A DNA stretch of 64,000 nt from Bretschneidera sinensis (GCA_023935145.1 CM043705.1:52646084-52710083); one strand, 5' to 3'. Positions 1 through 10,463 are shown, numbered from the stretch's first letter. The notes: a model not told the origin generated them from the sequence alone. Program-made: numbers and translations.

Positions 1-1497
1 TCAGCTTCTGTGCACCTTTGGCTACAAGGGGAGTTTCTTTTACTCTTTCTTTTACATTGAGGTCAATGTAATTTTTAAGTTGGGGGTGGAGGAAACGCAT
101 CTCTTTGTTTTCATATTCTTTATTTCCATGCATTTTTTTTCTTTTTCCGTTGAACTGCTTGGTATCATTTTCCCTCTCTTTTTGTTTTAAGCATGCTTTG
201 TGGTTGCCTTGGAGTTAATTCACATGTCAATGATATAAACTTAATTGAGATAGCAGATAGCATTTAGAAGGAGTTAAATTTTGTTTCGGTTTGAAATTAA
301 TTTAAATATCAATCTTCATTTGGTTAGAGACTCTAGTTTGTGGTAAGATTGTATGATTAGTCTAAAGCATTTAGAAAAGTTTTATGTGTGATTGTTTTGT
401 GAATACTTTTACGGTCTCGACAAGCTCTAGAACTTACTTGATAATTACTTGAGGCGAATTCCTAAAATGCACATTACTTAGGATATGATATAGGCCATTT
501 TTGGACCGTTTGAGCCTTTCAAACCTACCATTGCTATATTTATCACTAGTCACCTATTTGAGCATTTTTCTTGAAATGAAAAATTGAGCCTTGTTTCTTT
601 CGATAAACCATTTACTCACCTTTATGAGCCTAAAAATATTTTATCCTTACCTTTCTTTTAAAAGAACTTAGTTATACATATGTTGTGAAAAGCACTTAAA
701 AAGAGCAAGGGTGGAAATATGAAAAAAAAAAAAATTGCTACCATAACCCAGGTACATTAAAGAAGATAAGTTGGGGGTTGTGGAAAAGAAAAAAAAAATG
801 AAAAAAGAGGTGAATGGTCTTATGCCAAAATAAAAAAGAAAATAAAAAAAAAAAGAAGTGAATTATGGCAAAGAAAGAAGAAAAGAAAAGAAAAGTGGTG
901 ATTTATTGAGAGATATGCTCTTATAAAAAAATGTTGAAAGAGTTGGGTGTTGAATTAAGGTTATCCAGTGCTTAAAGAGTTGTGTTCAAAACTAAGAGAT
1001 TAAGTTCTTCTACTTGTTGAATCCTTCCCGTTCTTTCTTAACCTTTACCTTAGCCTAACGTTACAAGCTTATTAAAGACCTTTTGATCCAATGTAGTGTG
1101 ATTTTTCTACAATAGTGGAGAGTGATTTGAAAAGTGAGCCTATGGAGCTTGTTTTTGTGATTAATGTCACGCAATTTATTATGTTTTTAGAGGCCAAGAC
1201 TTGTATTCATGAATCTTATGCATAAAATCATCTAGGTGTTTAGATTAATGGTTTGTGGTAAGATGGATGTTAAGAGTCAATAACGATTTTAAGATTGATG
1301 TTTGGATTACTTTTGGACTTAAGTGAAATTTAATGATTCTATGTGCCGTATGTTATATGCAATTTTTGAGACAAAAAGTGAATTACTCTTGGTTCAACGC
1401 TAGCATTGCTTTACTTTGTTTTCAACTCCTATCATAGAATTCATCTCTTATTTTTGCTTGAATTGCTAGGGACTAGCAATAAGCTAGTTGGGGGTTG
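1..1497 (+). other. 3' internal non-coding region of A
   Basis: Aligns along nearly its whole length with 14229-15689 of element I: the same GTTGGGGGTGGAGG block near 88, the same order of A-rich tracts (720-900) and the same GCTAGTTGGGGGTTG end. I see no coding sequence. Stretches of this kind between the integrase and the 3' LTR are usual in Athila/Tat elements. Confidence 0.85.
1486..1497 (+). other. polypurine tract of A
   Basis: AGTTGGGGGTTG immediately before the LTR start TGATGAG. The same tract precedes the 3' LTR of element I at 15678-15689. It is the expected primer site for plus-strand DNA synthesis. Confidence 0.7.
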
Positions 1498-2975
1498 TGA
1501 TGAGAGTCATAAAATGCATCTTAACAGTACTTAATTGTTAGCATTTTAGGGTTGATCTAGGTTTTAATTGCACTTTTATACGTTAACAACTCTAAAGTAT
1601 CATTCTTGGATCATTGATCTACTTCGGTGCATTTTCAGGTACTTTAAGCTCAAAAGAGGAGGAAAAGTTATCATTGCTTGAAGCACAAAGACTCGAGGCA
1701 TATTGGAGTGAAGGAATACTTTCGGAAGGACAAGATGGTGGGCTTAAAAGAGCAACAGCTGTTGCCCGCATTGGAAAAGAGTTTCACTAAATTGCGAGAA
1801 TTGCCCATACATATCAATCATCTTTGAAAATTAAACTGTATTGATAGAAGAAGAACCAAGAGATGAGCCATATATTCTTAGAAATATCCGGAAGTCTATT
1901 TTCTAGAGAATTTTACGGTTTGTCAAAAGGATTTTTCTAGAGAAAGTTATGGCAGTTTTAGTAGACAAATGTCAGGCTGTGCAGGATTTCAGCGTGATTT
2001 TGGGTTTAAACCCCACATCCCACATCGGTTGGAAAACGCATTTCTATATCCCACATCCCACATCGGATGGGAAACACATTGCACTCTTGGTATTTGCCTA
2101 TATAAGACCCATTCCACTTTAGCTTTGAGGATCAATCGGAGCTCATCTGAAATCATTTGAGAGTGAATCCAGAGGGCCTTTAGGACGAATCCAAAGTATA
2201 ATTTTGGAGGTTAAGCTGAGGAATCACCGAAGCTTTCGCTACCAATAAGGAGATGATCATTGAGAGGCCGGAGGCAACTCAAGGAAGCATGAGCTCCATG
2301 GCCGGCTAGTCTCCAAGCAAGGCGAATGGATGAATCCCTAGGTGTAGTTGTTCTTATTTTCCTTTATTTGATTCAGTTGTAGTTTACTATTATTTTCATT
2401 AAATATTGTTATGTTTTATTCTTTAATTTAATTAGTAGATTTTTATTAGCCCGGTGATTGCATGCTTCTTTTCCATATAAGTCTAGTCATGCTCTTCTTA
2501 TGTGTATCTGTTTGGGTGTGATTGAGTCTGGTAGATCTCTTTTATAGATTTGTCCATTGCTGCGGTATTGTCATTTAGTTATATCGTCGTCTCTTGATAA
2601 TTTATAAGTTAGATCATGTGCACTTAAAAGTAAAGAAGATTTCATAACAATTACATTAGGATTTATACATGTGCTTTAATTGAATATTTGTCGATTGCCT
2701 GTTTGGGATGTGAAACTTGCAATTGAGATAAAAACAATTGAATCAAGTTAGGATTAGGGCAACGAACCTAGGGAGGATTTCTGGAACGTTTTTGTTTCTT
2801 TATTACATTATCCATCAATCATTTACACAATTTTCACGCAATTCAGATTCTTTCAATCAATCTTTTATCGTTTGTGTTAAAGTTTACACCTTCTTTTGTA
2901 ATTAACTTGTTTCTCTGTGGAATCGACACCCCAAAGCTATACTACAATAACCGCGTTATACTTTGGGTGTAATCA
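1498..2975 (+). repeat. 3' LTR of A, mosaic
   Basis: Begins TGATGAGAGTC and ends GGGTGTAATCA. The first ~270 bases and the last ~720 bases match the LTRs of element I (10802-12130). The block ~1770-2255 instead matches the U3/promoter part of the LTR of gypsy H (54730-55370), including TTTCACTAAATTG and GGCAGTTTTAGTAGACAAA and the repeated CCCACATCCCACAT words. At 1478 bases it is ~150 longer than the related LTRs. See findings. Confidence 0.9.
2099..2106 (+). promoter_or_regulatory. TATA box in mosaic LTR
   Basis: TATATAAG, placed as in the LTR of H (TATAAAAG at 55264) after the repeated CCCACATC words. It lies inside the block of foreign LTR origin, so this LTR would use the other family's core promoter. 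Prediction from sequence only. Confidence 0.5.
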
Positions 2976-3390
2976 GTAACACCGAACAATTTAAAGAAAT
3001 ATGTTTCCTCCACCCCCAACTGAAAACTAGCATTGTCCTCAATGTTTAAAGAGAAAGTAAAGAAAACTCCCTTTTTGCAAACACGAGTGCACAGGTGCTG
3101 GAAAATGTGTACTATTGGGTGAAGTGCTTGCCATTCCTCTTGCTGAAATTCCAATCTACAACATAGAACAAGACAACAAAGAGAAAACAGCTTTGGTGTG
3201 CCCTTGGGATTCCCACCATATGTTAGGTTAGCACAGAAAATAAAATAAAAAGAAATAAAGAGAAAAAAAAAGAAAGATAACAGAAATGAAAACACACTAA
3301 ACAAGCAAAATAAGCAAACAAAATAAATAAACAAAACAAACAATAAAAAAAAACAAACAAAAAGAAACAACCAAAACAAAGAACCGAAAA
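2976..3390 (-). other. 3' untranslated region of G
   Basis: Non-coding by comparison with related elements. In reverse it carries the GTTGGGGGTGGAGGAAAC block seen in A (~88) and I (~14308), and an A/T-rich stretch at 3240-3380. The low-complexity open frame across 2942-3379 is Phe/Leu-rich and has no family support. Confidence 0.7.
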
Positions 3391-4559
3391 CTAATCCTCT
3401 AAATTCTCATCATCCTCATCATTTTCTTCACTCTCCTCACCTTCTTCATTCTCCTCACCTTTCTCAGGAGTGGGATCAAAAAATGAACCCGGATAGGGTG
3501 GCATAGTTGGGAAGTGATCCATATTACAACCAGAAGTGGAGGCAAGGTGGTGGCACATCTGACCAAATAAAGAATAGACCCTGGCTTGATAATCGACCTG
3601 CTGAGCCAAGAATCTGTCTTGCCGAGCCAATATTTTGTCTTGACGATCTAACCTATCAAGAAAAAATTTCTGATGCTCATCAAAATGACTCTCTAGACGT
3701 TCAAAGCGCTCGACAATAGTGAGAGGCCTAGAGGAAGAAGGACGGTTAGCAAAGGCTGCTCCCTCTCCCGGAATGGGTGGCCTTGAAGCTTGAATCTGTG
3801 CTAGCAAGCTATCATCAATGGGTCTTTTGGATTCCTAGGCCTTTTCATCAGGGTTGTATTGGACTCCGGCTCGGATGCACAATTGGGTTATCAAAAAAGG
3901 AAAATATAATCCGAGCTTTTGTCTAATAGTGTGGTTGATTGAATCATGTATGACTTGGCCGACATCAATAGTCCCATTAAAATTTCATAGACTAACACAG
4001 CTCACTCAACAGTTAAGGCACTATAATGTAAAACAGGCATCATCCGCTGACATATAAAATATTGCCAAGCCCTAGCATTGAGAGAAGTACCGGGCAAAGT
4101 GACAGGGAGATCACCTGTCATTTTCCATTTAGTGCTCGGAATACAAATGGTATGGCAAATCTCGTCATAATTGATGGTAGACACATATAAGCTATACTCA
4201 ATATGCCTAATGTCAGGTAATCCATAGAAGTTATTAATGGATGTGCTGCTAAAAGAGACTAGTCGTCCTCTCACTCTTACTTCACTATTCCTATGCTCGG
4301 GTGCATTGGCATAAAATTCTCTAACCAAATTTGAGAGGGAGTGAGAGGGTTGTTGGGTAAATGTGCCCCAATTCCTATCTAGAATCATTCTAAATAAGGT
4401 CAGATTTCCCCTCTCGGTAATGTTGAATCCTCTTTCGGGAATGAGTTTTTGACTGTGCAACATACTAATATATCTCTCACTCGTTGCAAAACTCACAAAT
4501 TTGGTCTCAACATATTCTTGCTGTAGTCTCCCCCTAGGTCTCTTGGTCTTAGGTGCCAT
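3391..4559 (-). pseudogene. ORF3 of gypsy G (plant transposon-protein domain)
   Basis: Third ORF past the integrase. The N-terminal 185 codons (4559-4002) are open from MAPKTKRPRGR. They contain LVREFYANAPEH and a following VRG...FSSTSINNFYGLPD segment, the pattern I associate with the 'putative plant transposon protein' domain of Athila-type elements (a Pfam family by recall, not checked). After a stop at 4002 the reading is broken: homology runs on (LGLYFPFLITQLCIRAGV) to a second open piece at 3807-3391 in another frame, with a charged coiled-coil-like stretch (FERLESHFDEHQKFFLDRLD) and a Glu/Asp-rich tail. Function unknown; in Athila this position is called env-like. It shares FYAN and LIT motifs with the copia ORF3s at 20173 and 26341. 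Confidence 0.7.
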
Positions 4560-4899
4560 GGAAACAAATATTTTAAAATAATAGATTTAAGGCAAAGTAT
4601 AATCACTAATTAGCACAAATGCACAATAAAATGTAAGAAAGTGGTCTTACTTGATGTCTATGGTGGACAGAAGAAAGGCTATCTACCTCTTGGAGTGTTC
4701 TTGATGATCCCAATGGTCTTCTTATAACCAAGCTTTTGAAGGAGAATGCTAGCAAAATCAGCAACAAAAGTGAGCAATTGAGTAAGAAATGATGGTGCAA
4801 TAAGAAATTTTGAGTTCAAGTGAGTGTGGAAGTGGAGAGAGGAGGGAGTGTGCTGCTAGTTTTGTGAAAGAATAAATGAGGAAGAAGGGGGAAAAATGG
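4560..4899 (-). other. leader between TATA and ORF3 of G
   Basis: Non-coding; about 340 bases between the TATA box and the ORF3 ATG on the minus strand. It contains pyrimidine-rich stretches and no credible ORF. Confidence 0.5.
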
Positions 4900-4907
4900 C
4901 TTTTATA
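4900..4907 (-). promoter_or_regulatory. internal TATA box before ORF3 of G
   Basis: TATAAAAG on the minus strand (sense GCACTATAAAAGCC), 13 bases downstream of the GC-rich array and ~340 bases upstream of the ORF3 ATG. Predicted internal promoter; no expression evidence. Confidence 0.45.
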
Positions 4908-4920
4908 GTGCAAAATTTAG

Positions 4921-5100
4921 GGTTAGGTTGTGCTGGGCTCGGGCTAGTGCCGTGCAGTGTGCTGCGGTGTTGGGCCTGGCGCTTGCTGGGCTCGGTACTG
5001 GGCACCACGGTGCTGGGTCTGGCGCCGCGGTGCTAGGCCTGGCACTTGCTGGGCTCAGTACTGGGCACCGCAGTGCTGGGTCTGGCACTGCAGTGGTCGC
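4921..5100 (-). repeat. GC-rich palindromic word array upstream of ORF3 of G
   Basis: An island of about 70% GC in AT-rich surroundings. Words such as CACCGCAGTGCTGG and GCCGCGGTGCTAGG recur, with a longer period of ~63 bases (4986-5048 repeated from 5049). The core CACCGC(A/G)GTGCT also occurs in the U3 of the LTR of E (perfect palindrome AGCACCGCGGTGCT at 28983). The open frames through it on either strand are by-products of the repeat. Confidence 0.75.
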
Positions 5101-5283
5101 TGGTGCCCAAAAAAAATTTTGTCCTTGGTTGCTAAGCGAAAAACAAAATAAAATTAAAAAGTGGATCTAAAAATTTTAATTGGAAAAAAAAAACTAACAA
5201 TTTGAGAGTGAATAAAATGTAATTAAAGACAAAATAAACAAATCAAAAGAAAAATAAAATGAAAACGTACCTGTATGGTAAAG
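5101..5283 (-). other. spacer after integrase of G
   Basis: AT-rich non-coding sequence between the integrase stop and the GC-rich array. Nothing recognisable. Confidence 0.4.
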
Positions 5284-6625
5284 TTAATGGAAATAGACCG
5301 GATCCATAAGTGGAATGTCTTCCACCTCTGGATTTAGCCTATTGAATAAGATCTTAAGGCGCTGACCATTCACTTTAAAAATTCGACCATCCTTAGTGTC
5401 CTCAATTTCCACCGCTCCATTCCCAAAAACACGTTTTACTATGAAGGGACCGATCCATCTTGACCGAAGTTTTCCTGGATGCTTATGGAGTCTAGAATCG
5501 TACAAGAACACCCGATCATTGGGTCTAAATGTTTTCCTCAAAATGTTTTTATCATGGAATGCTTTCATCCTGGTCTTATAGATCCTAGAGTTCTCATGAG
5601 CATCGTTTCTTAATTCCTCTAACTCGGTCAGTTGATACTTCCTAATCTTACCCGTCTCTCCTACATCAAAATTAAAAGACTTGATGGCCCAATAAGCTCT
5701 ATGCTCGACCTCTATGGGTAAGTGGCAAGGCTTTCAAAAACCAAGCCTATAAGGTGACATGCCTAAGGGTGTTTTAAAAGCAGTACGATATGCCCAAAGT
5801 GCATCAACAAGTCTCAAAGACCAATCCTTGCGATCCGGGTTAACCGTTTTTCTAAAATTTGTTTGATTTCCCTATTAGCGAGCTCTACTTGTCCACTAGT
5901 CTGAGGATGATAGGTAGTAGAAATTTTATGTAACACCCCATATTTTCGCATTAAAGCTTCAAAAGAACGGTTGCAAAAATGTGTACCTTGATCACTAATT
6001 ATAGCACGTGGTGTACCAAATCGAGATAACACATTTTCTTTGAGAAATTTGATTACCACTCTATTATCATTGCTTCGGCAAGCTGCAGCTTCTACCCACT
6101 TAGATACATAATCTATTGCCACAATAATGTATTGGTATCCAAAGGAAGGAGGAAAGGGGTCCCATAAAATCGATGCCCCAACAATCAAAAATTTCAATTA
6201 ATAAAATAGGGTTTAAGGGCATCATATTTCGACGGGACACAGCTCCTAACTTTTGACATCTTTCATATGAGCGACATTAGGTGTTTGTATCTTTAAACAA
6301 GGAAGGCCAGTAAAATCCACACTGCAAAAAATTTTTAGCGGTTTTTTTCATTGAAAAGTGACTTCCACAAGCTTGTGAGTAACAAAAGTCTAAGACACTT
6401 ACAATCTCTTCATTAGGGATGCAACGCTTTAGAATTTGGTCAGGGCAATACTTGAAAAGATAGGGGTCATCCCAATAAAAATTACGTACCTCGTATAAGA
6501 ATTTCCTATTGTCTTGAGCACTCCAATCCATTGGTATCTCAGCTGTAGCCAAATAATTTACAATGTGAGCAAATCAAGGTAGAGAAGAAATGGATAGTAA
6601 TTGCTCATCTAGAAAATCCTCTCAT
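5284..6625 (-). pseudogene. gypsy integrase of G
   Basis: Integrase: catalyses insertion of retrotransposon cDNA. Three pieces in order. The N-terminal zinc-binding region (6552-6277) has the degenerate HHCC pattern around SQACGSHFSMKKTAKNFLQ. The catalytic core (6197-5814) shows [23 protein letters not shown] and [14 protein letters not shown], so the D, D and E residues are all present. The C-terminal part (5568-5284) has the GPY/F-type WIGPFIVKRVFGNGAVEIED and FKVNGQRLK. The pieces are joined by stops or frameshifts (6197-6277, 5569-5813). The upstream end reads FLDEQLLSIS and stops at the inversion breakpoint. Typical Athila/Tat integrase. Confidence 0.85.
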
Positions 6626-6629
6626 TTTT

Positions 6630-6991
6630 GAAACCTCTCATTGCCTAGTTATAGACATCAAGAGTAACAAGATTAAGTTTGTTGGCCAAAGACATGAAAA
6701 TGTCAATATAGTTGATTTAAAATCCTTGTATTCGGAAAATGAAAAATGTTTTCCTGCATTTATTGAAAACCCATGGCTATGGCATATAAGGCTTGGTCAT
6801 GTGAACATGGATTTGCTTAAAAAAATTTCTAGAAAAGATTTAGTCATTGGCCTTCCCAAAATCAAATTTTAAAAAGATAAAGTATGTGATGCCTGTCAAA
6901 TGGGAAAACAAACTAGAATTTCTTTTAAATCAAATAATGTAATCTCAACTATTAGACCATTGAAACTTTTGCATATGGACTTATTTGGTCC
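6630..6991 (+). pseudogene. copia C: GAG-pre-integrase and integrase start
   Basis: Part of a SIRE-like copia pol, 5'-truncated at the inversion breakpoint. It reads through WLWHIRLGHVNMDLLKKIS and CDACQMGKQT (pre-integrase zinc-binding H and C residues) to LLHMDLFGP, the first integrase Asp. One stop interrupts it (KIKF* near 6870). It is closely related to 10464-10800 of element B. Element B is inserted right after GGTCC at 6991, and C resumes at 23253. Confidence 0.85.
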
Positions 6992-8091
6992 TGTTGACCC
7001 TCACCTATATTCAATGATGACAAAACACAACCTTAATTATACTAACGATGCTATCTAAGTGTATTATGTGAGAAAAGCATTCAACTAAGGATCAAGGTGC
7101 AAGAACTTAACCCAAATCAAACACCAAGTCAAGACAGAAGACCTAGTATAGGTTAAGGTATTTAAACAAGTTGTAAATATCACTTGTTCAGGTAAAAAGC
7201 TTGTCCAATGGTTCCTTTTGAAAAAGCATTTTAAAAACTATTGTTTTAAAATCAAAACCTTTTAATAGAATGAAAACTGGGTTGAAAGGCAACCCAGTCG
7301 ACTGGGTACTTACACCAGAAGACTGGTGTTTTGGATAGACAACCCCTAGTTGACTAGTAAGGACAACCCAGTCGACTGGTACTTTGGGCAGAAGTTTCCC
7401 AGTCGGCTAGTACCTTCAATAGCCTTAAAAATGTGATTTCTAATCTTGACCCAATTGACTGGTAGTTAAAAAAATATGACTGTTGAGACCCGAGATTTCA
7501 GCACAAATTGTACCAAAACGTACCAAATCAGCAACAGAACGGGCATATAACATCAAGACTATTTAAACCCACTCCATTGAGCATTTTAAAAAGAGGAATC
7601 ACACATTCAATCAAGTTTTTACTCATTGATACACAAAAAGCTTTGAAATATTTTTGCTGAGCCATTCTTTAAGCTTTACCTTGAAATAGAGATATTATTC
7701 AGTTGTGTAAGTTTTCATTGTTGTCTCTCTACCAATTACTTTACAATATTTATTGTAAAGGGATTAGCTTCCGAGAGGAAGGGGTTTATTTCCGAGAGGA
7801 AGGGATTGTAAGGTTTGTTCTACACCCGTGAAGTTGCATGACTAAGTTTCTTAGTGGATTACTTCAAGGAGGTTCCTTAAAGAGAGTGGATGTAGGGTCA
7901 GAATGAATTCGATATTGCCGAACCATTATAAACTGAGTTTGCATTCTCTATTCCTTAAACTCTTTATTTACAGCACATATTACTTGTTTATATGCTTATG
8001 GTGTTATTGGTTTTTATAAACTTGTGTTTATTTAGCAAAAGTTTTTAAAAATCTAATTCACCCCCCTCTTGGGTTAAAACCTCAGTCTATA
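6992..8091 (+). repeat. 5' LTR of B
   Basis: Begins TGTTGACCCTCACC and ends CTCAGTCTATA (terminal CA changed to TA; the 3' LTR keeps ACA). Its U3 holds six CCAGTCGACTGG-like words at 7294-7462. A TATTTAAA box lies near 7560. The gene-proximal end has GAGAGGAAGGG repeats near 7775-7805. Confidence 0.92.
7294..7462 (+). repeat. CCAGTCGACTGG palindrome array in U3 of B
   Basis: About six copies, from exact (7294-7305) to diverged (CCAATTGACTGG at 7451). The 12-base word is a perfect palindrome. Equivalent arrays sit in the 3' LTR (22430-22620), in the F-type LTRs (36276-36465, 39451-39640) and in front of ORF3 (19656-19929). Confidence 0.85.
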
Positions 8092-8093
8092 AT

Positions 8094-8105
8094 TGGTATC
8101 AGAGC
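8094..8105 (+). other. primer binding site of B (tRNA-iMet)
   Basis: TGGTATCAGAGC, complementary to the 3' end of plant initiator Met tRNA, two bases after the LTR. The usual copia primer site. Confidence 0.9.
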
Positions 8106-8146
8106 CTCGTTCTCAATTTTAGGCTTAATATACTTGAGTTGATCTG

Positions 8147-9463
8147 ATGGCAGCAAATAGCTATTTTGAGGGACACTCATATACTAGGCCTCCTTTGTTC
8201 AATAGCTCCAACTATAACTATTAAAAAAACAGGATGAAAATCTTTGTCGAATGACAAGATTATAATCTGTGGAGAGTCATTGAAGAAGAACCTAGAATTC
8301 CATCAAAGGAAATAATTATTGGAGAAATCAATCATACAATGCCTAAACTCAAAACTGAGTACAATGATGAGGATTGTAGAATGATGTCTCTCAATAGTAA
8401 AGTCACAAGAATTTTACATTGTGCTTTAGTTATATCTGAATCCAATAAAATCTCTGCATGTGTTTCAGCTAAGGAGATATGGAATAAATTGCAAGTTACA
8501 TATGAAGGAACTAGTGAGGTTAAAAAATAAAAATTCTATATGCTAGTTTCTGAATATGAATCTTTTAGAATGTTTCCTAACGAAACAATTTCTCAAATGC
8601 ACTCACATTTCACAACTATTGTTAATGGTTTGAAGCTTCTTGGTAGGAACATTGAGGAGTTTGAACTGACAAGAAAAATCTTAAGATCTTTGCCACCCAC
8701 TTGGAAAGCAAAGAAGACGGCCATCACAGAGGCCAAAGATCTTGACAAACTTGATGTTGAGACACTTCTTGGGTCATTGTTGACATATGAGATGGAAGAA
8801 ATGAATCCCATTGTCAATGATGATGAGAAGAAGAAAAAGGTAATTGCTCTCAAAGCCTCTACATGCAACAAAGAAGAGGAATCGGAAGAAGAAGTGGAGA
8901 GCAGTGAAGAGGATGGAGAAATGGCCTTAATCACCAAACGGTTTCATAAATTCTTGAAGAAAAGAAAGAAACCATACACAAAGGATCCCACCTCAAAAAG
9001 GGAACCACTTATGTGCTATGGATGCAAGAAGCCCGGTCACATCAAGGCCGATTGCATAGCTACAAGCAAACCATACAAGAGCTTCAAGAAGAAAGCTATG
9101 ATTGCAACCACTTGGTGTGATGAAGAAGAAGAAGACTCCTCGGATAAAGAGGTCGGATATGAAGAAATTGCAAACCTTTGTCTCATGGCAATCGATGATG
9201 AAAATGAGGTATCATCTTCTCCCTTTTTCTAAAAATAACATTGTTATTAGTAGTGAATAATTGTTATAAGTCATAAATGAAATGCATGATGAACTGAAGA
9301 AATTCAATTCTAGGAACTCAACTCTTAAGAAAGAAGTATCATCTCTTTCTAAAGAAATGATGAGTCTAAGAGAAGAAAAAGATAAACTATCTTCATTGCT
9401 TTATGATTCTTCTCAAGATTTCCTAAAAGATGAAAATGAAACTTAAAGAATAAGATATTAGAA
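8147..9463 (+). pseudogene. gag of copia B
   Basis: Capsid/nucleocapsid protein that packages element RNA. The start was chosen at the ATG ~40 bases after the primer site (MAANSYFEGHSYTRPP); the reverse-strand relatives start at the matching ATG (35561, 38736). One frame carries the homology to 9232 but has stops near 8222, 8250 and 8528; another stop and indels follow at 9230-9450. Visible are a UBN2-like gag segment (8540-8800; ISQMHSHFTTIVNGL, LLGSLLTYEMEEMNP), an acidic linker, and a CCHC zinc knuckle CYGCKKPGHIKADC at 9014-9055. A coiled-coil-like Lys/Glu/Ser stretch follows. Dead in this copy. Confidence 0.85.
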
Positions 9464-10196
9464 TTGAATGGCACTATATCTAGACTCATGCTTAGAAAAG
9501 AAAATCTTGATGAAGTGCTTTCTTGCCAAAGATTAAGTGGAGGAAAATCCGGATTAGGATACTCTCCATTAGGCAAGCAAAAATCAAAAGAGAGCTTATT
9601 CATCAAAGCTTCGTGTGTGAATGAAGCCTCTACTTCAAAGGTCAAAATCACACCCACAATGAATGATAGCCATGTCTAGAAATACTAATTCTAATGCCTA
9701 TATAAGAATGAAGAATCCTAGAAATACTCATGCTTATATGTATGCTCATTCAAGAAATGCTTATACATATCCTAGGAATAATCATCATCTGCATCCTAGA
9801 AACTATATGAGTAAACAAAACTTGCACACTGCACATACATATACTAGGAGTTACCATCATGGTCATCCTAGAAATAGTGTGCATACAAGCATGTATCCTA
9901 GAAATCATCATCATACATTTTCTGGAAATGACATGTATATTCATATTCCTCACAATAGAAACATGTATCATAGGAACTCATATCCTACGCATTATAGGCA
10001 TTCACAACTAAATATTCCTAGAAATTTTAATAACTATCATCCTAGGATTGTGCATTATCAACATGTCTATAGATCACCATATGCTGTTAAGAAAGTATGG
10101 GTCCCAAAAGGAACCGTATTTTCAAGGACTAACCCCAAAGGACCCAAGAAATTTTGGGTACTTAAAAACGAAATTGTGTATCCTTGTGTGATATAG
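9464..10196 (+). pseudogene. gag-protease linker of B with PRN repeats
   Basis: Spacer between zinc knuckle and protease in the gag-pol polyprotein. 9663-10196 is open for 177 codons and is unusually rich in His, Asn, Tyr and Arg, with a loosely periodic (N/Y/H)PRN motif: NPRN, YPRN, HPRN, HPRN, YPRN, IPRN. It ends in KKVWVPKGTVFS and GPKKFW, which I associate with SIRE-type polyproteins just before the protease. A frameshift separates it from gag. The same region occurs in reverse at 33495-34105 and 36783-37280. Confidence 0.75.
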
Positions 10197-10463
10197 ATAT
10201 GTCTCCACACCAAGGAAAATGGTAACTGTTGGTACCTTGATAGTGGATGCTCAAAACACATGACCGGTGATAAAAGTGTATTCAAGGAGCTAACTCTAAT
10301 AGATGGTGGACTTGTCACTATTAGAGACAACACAAAAATAAAGATCATCGAGCATGGAAAAGTTGGAAATGATTTCTCAACCATCAATAATGTATTGCTA
10401 GTACAAGGCCTTAAGCCAAATTTACTAAGTATTAGTTAACTTTGTGACAAAGGCAACAAAGTC
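10197..10463 (+). pseudogene. protease of copia B
   Basis: Aspartic protease that cuts the polyprotein. The active-site region CWYLDSGCSKHMTGDKS is visible near 10227-10275 with catalytic D-S-G intact. Downstream LKPNLLSIS*LCDKG carries a stop near 10438. It is continuous with the pre-integrase region that follows. Confidence 0.8.

Larger units (their letters stand above)
1..2975 (+). mobile_element. gypsy element A, 3' end
   Basis: Ty3/gypsy retrotransposon of the TGATGAGAG LTR family, sense strand, entering from the left edge. Only the 3' internal region, polypurine tract and 3' LTR are inside the window. It is inserted in the 3' untranslated part of reverse-strand gypsy G: G sequence (GTTGGGGGTGGAGGA block in reverse) begins right after the LTR terminus. 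The right flank is GTAAC; its partner duplication would lie left of the window. Confidence 0.9.
2976..6625 (-). mobile_element. gypsy element G (3' half of split E/G)
   Basis: Reverse-strand Athila/Tat-like element fragment. Read on the minus strand it runs integrase (6625 to 5284), GC-rich palindrome array, TATA box, third ORF (4559 to 3391), then 3' untranslated sequence ending where A is inserted. It lacks gag, PR, RT and RNase H. Its first codons (FLDEQLLSIS region) are those expected directly after the last codons of element E at 33256. G and E therefore look like halves of one element separated by an inversion. Confidence 0.85.

Noticed and set aside
1769..2160. A separate small insertion in the LTR of A
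   Set aside because: No target duplication or terminal repeats, and the block replaces rather than interrupts the corresponding part of the LTR; recombination fits better.
2942..3379. 145-codon Phe/Leu-rich frame on the minus strand
   Set aside because: Low-complexity translation of A/C-rich 3' untranslated sequence, crossing the LTR boundary of A; no homologous frame in A or I.
4928..5170. Open frames of 60-80 codons on both strands of the GC-rich island
   Set aside because: Produced by the repeated GC-rich words, which lack stops in several frames; the stretch sits between integrase and ORF3 of G and shares its words with an LTR.
7286..7470. CRISPR-like array (regular palindromic words)
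   Set aside because: Words are short, irregularly spaced, present in every LTR of the family, and in a plant genome; no cas genes.
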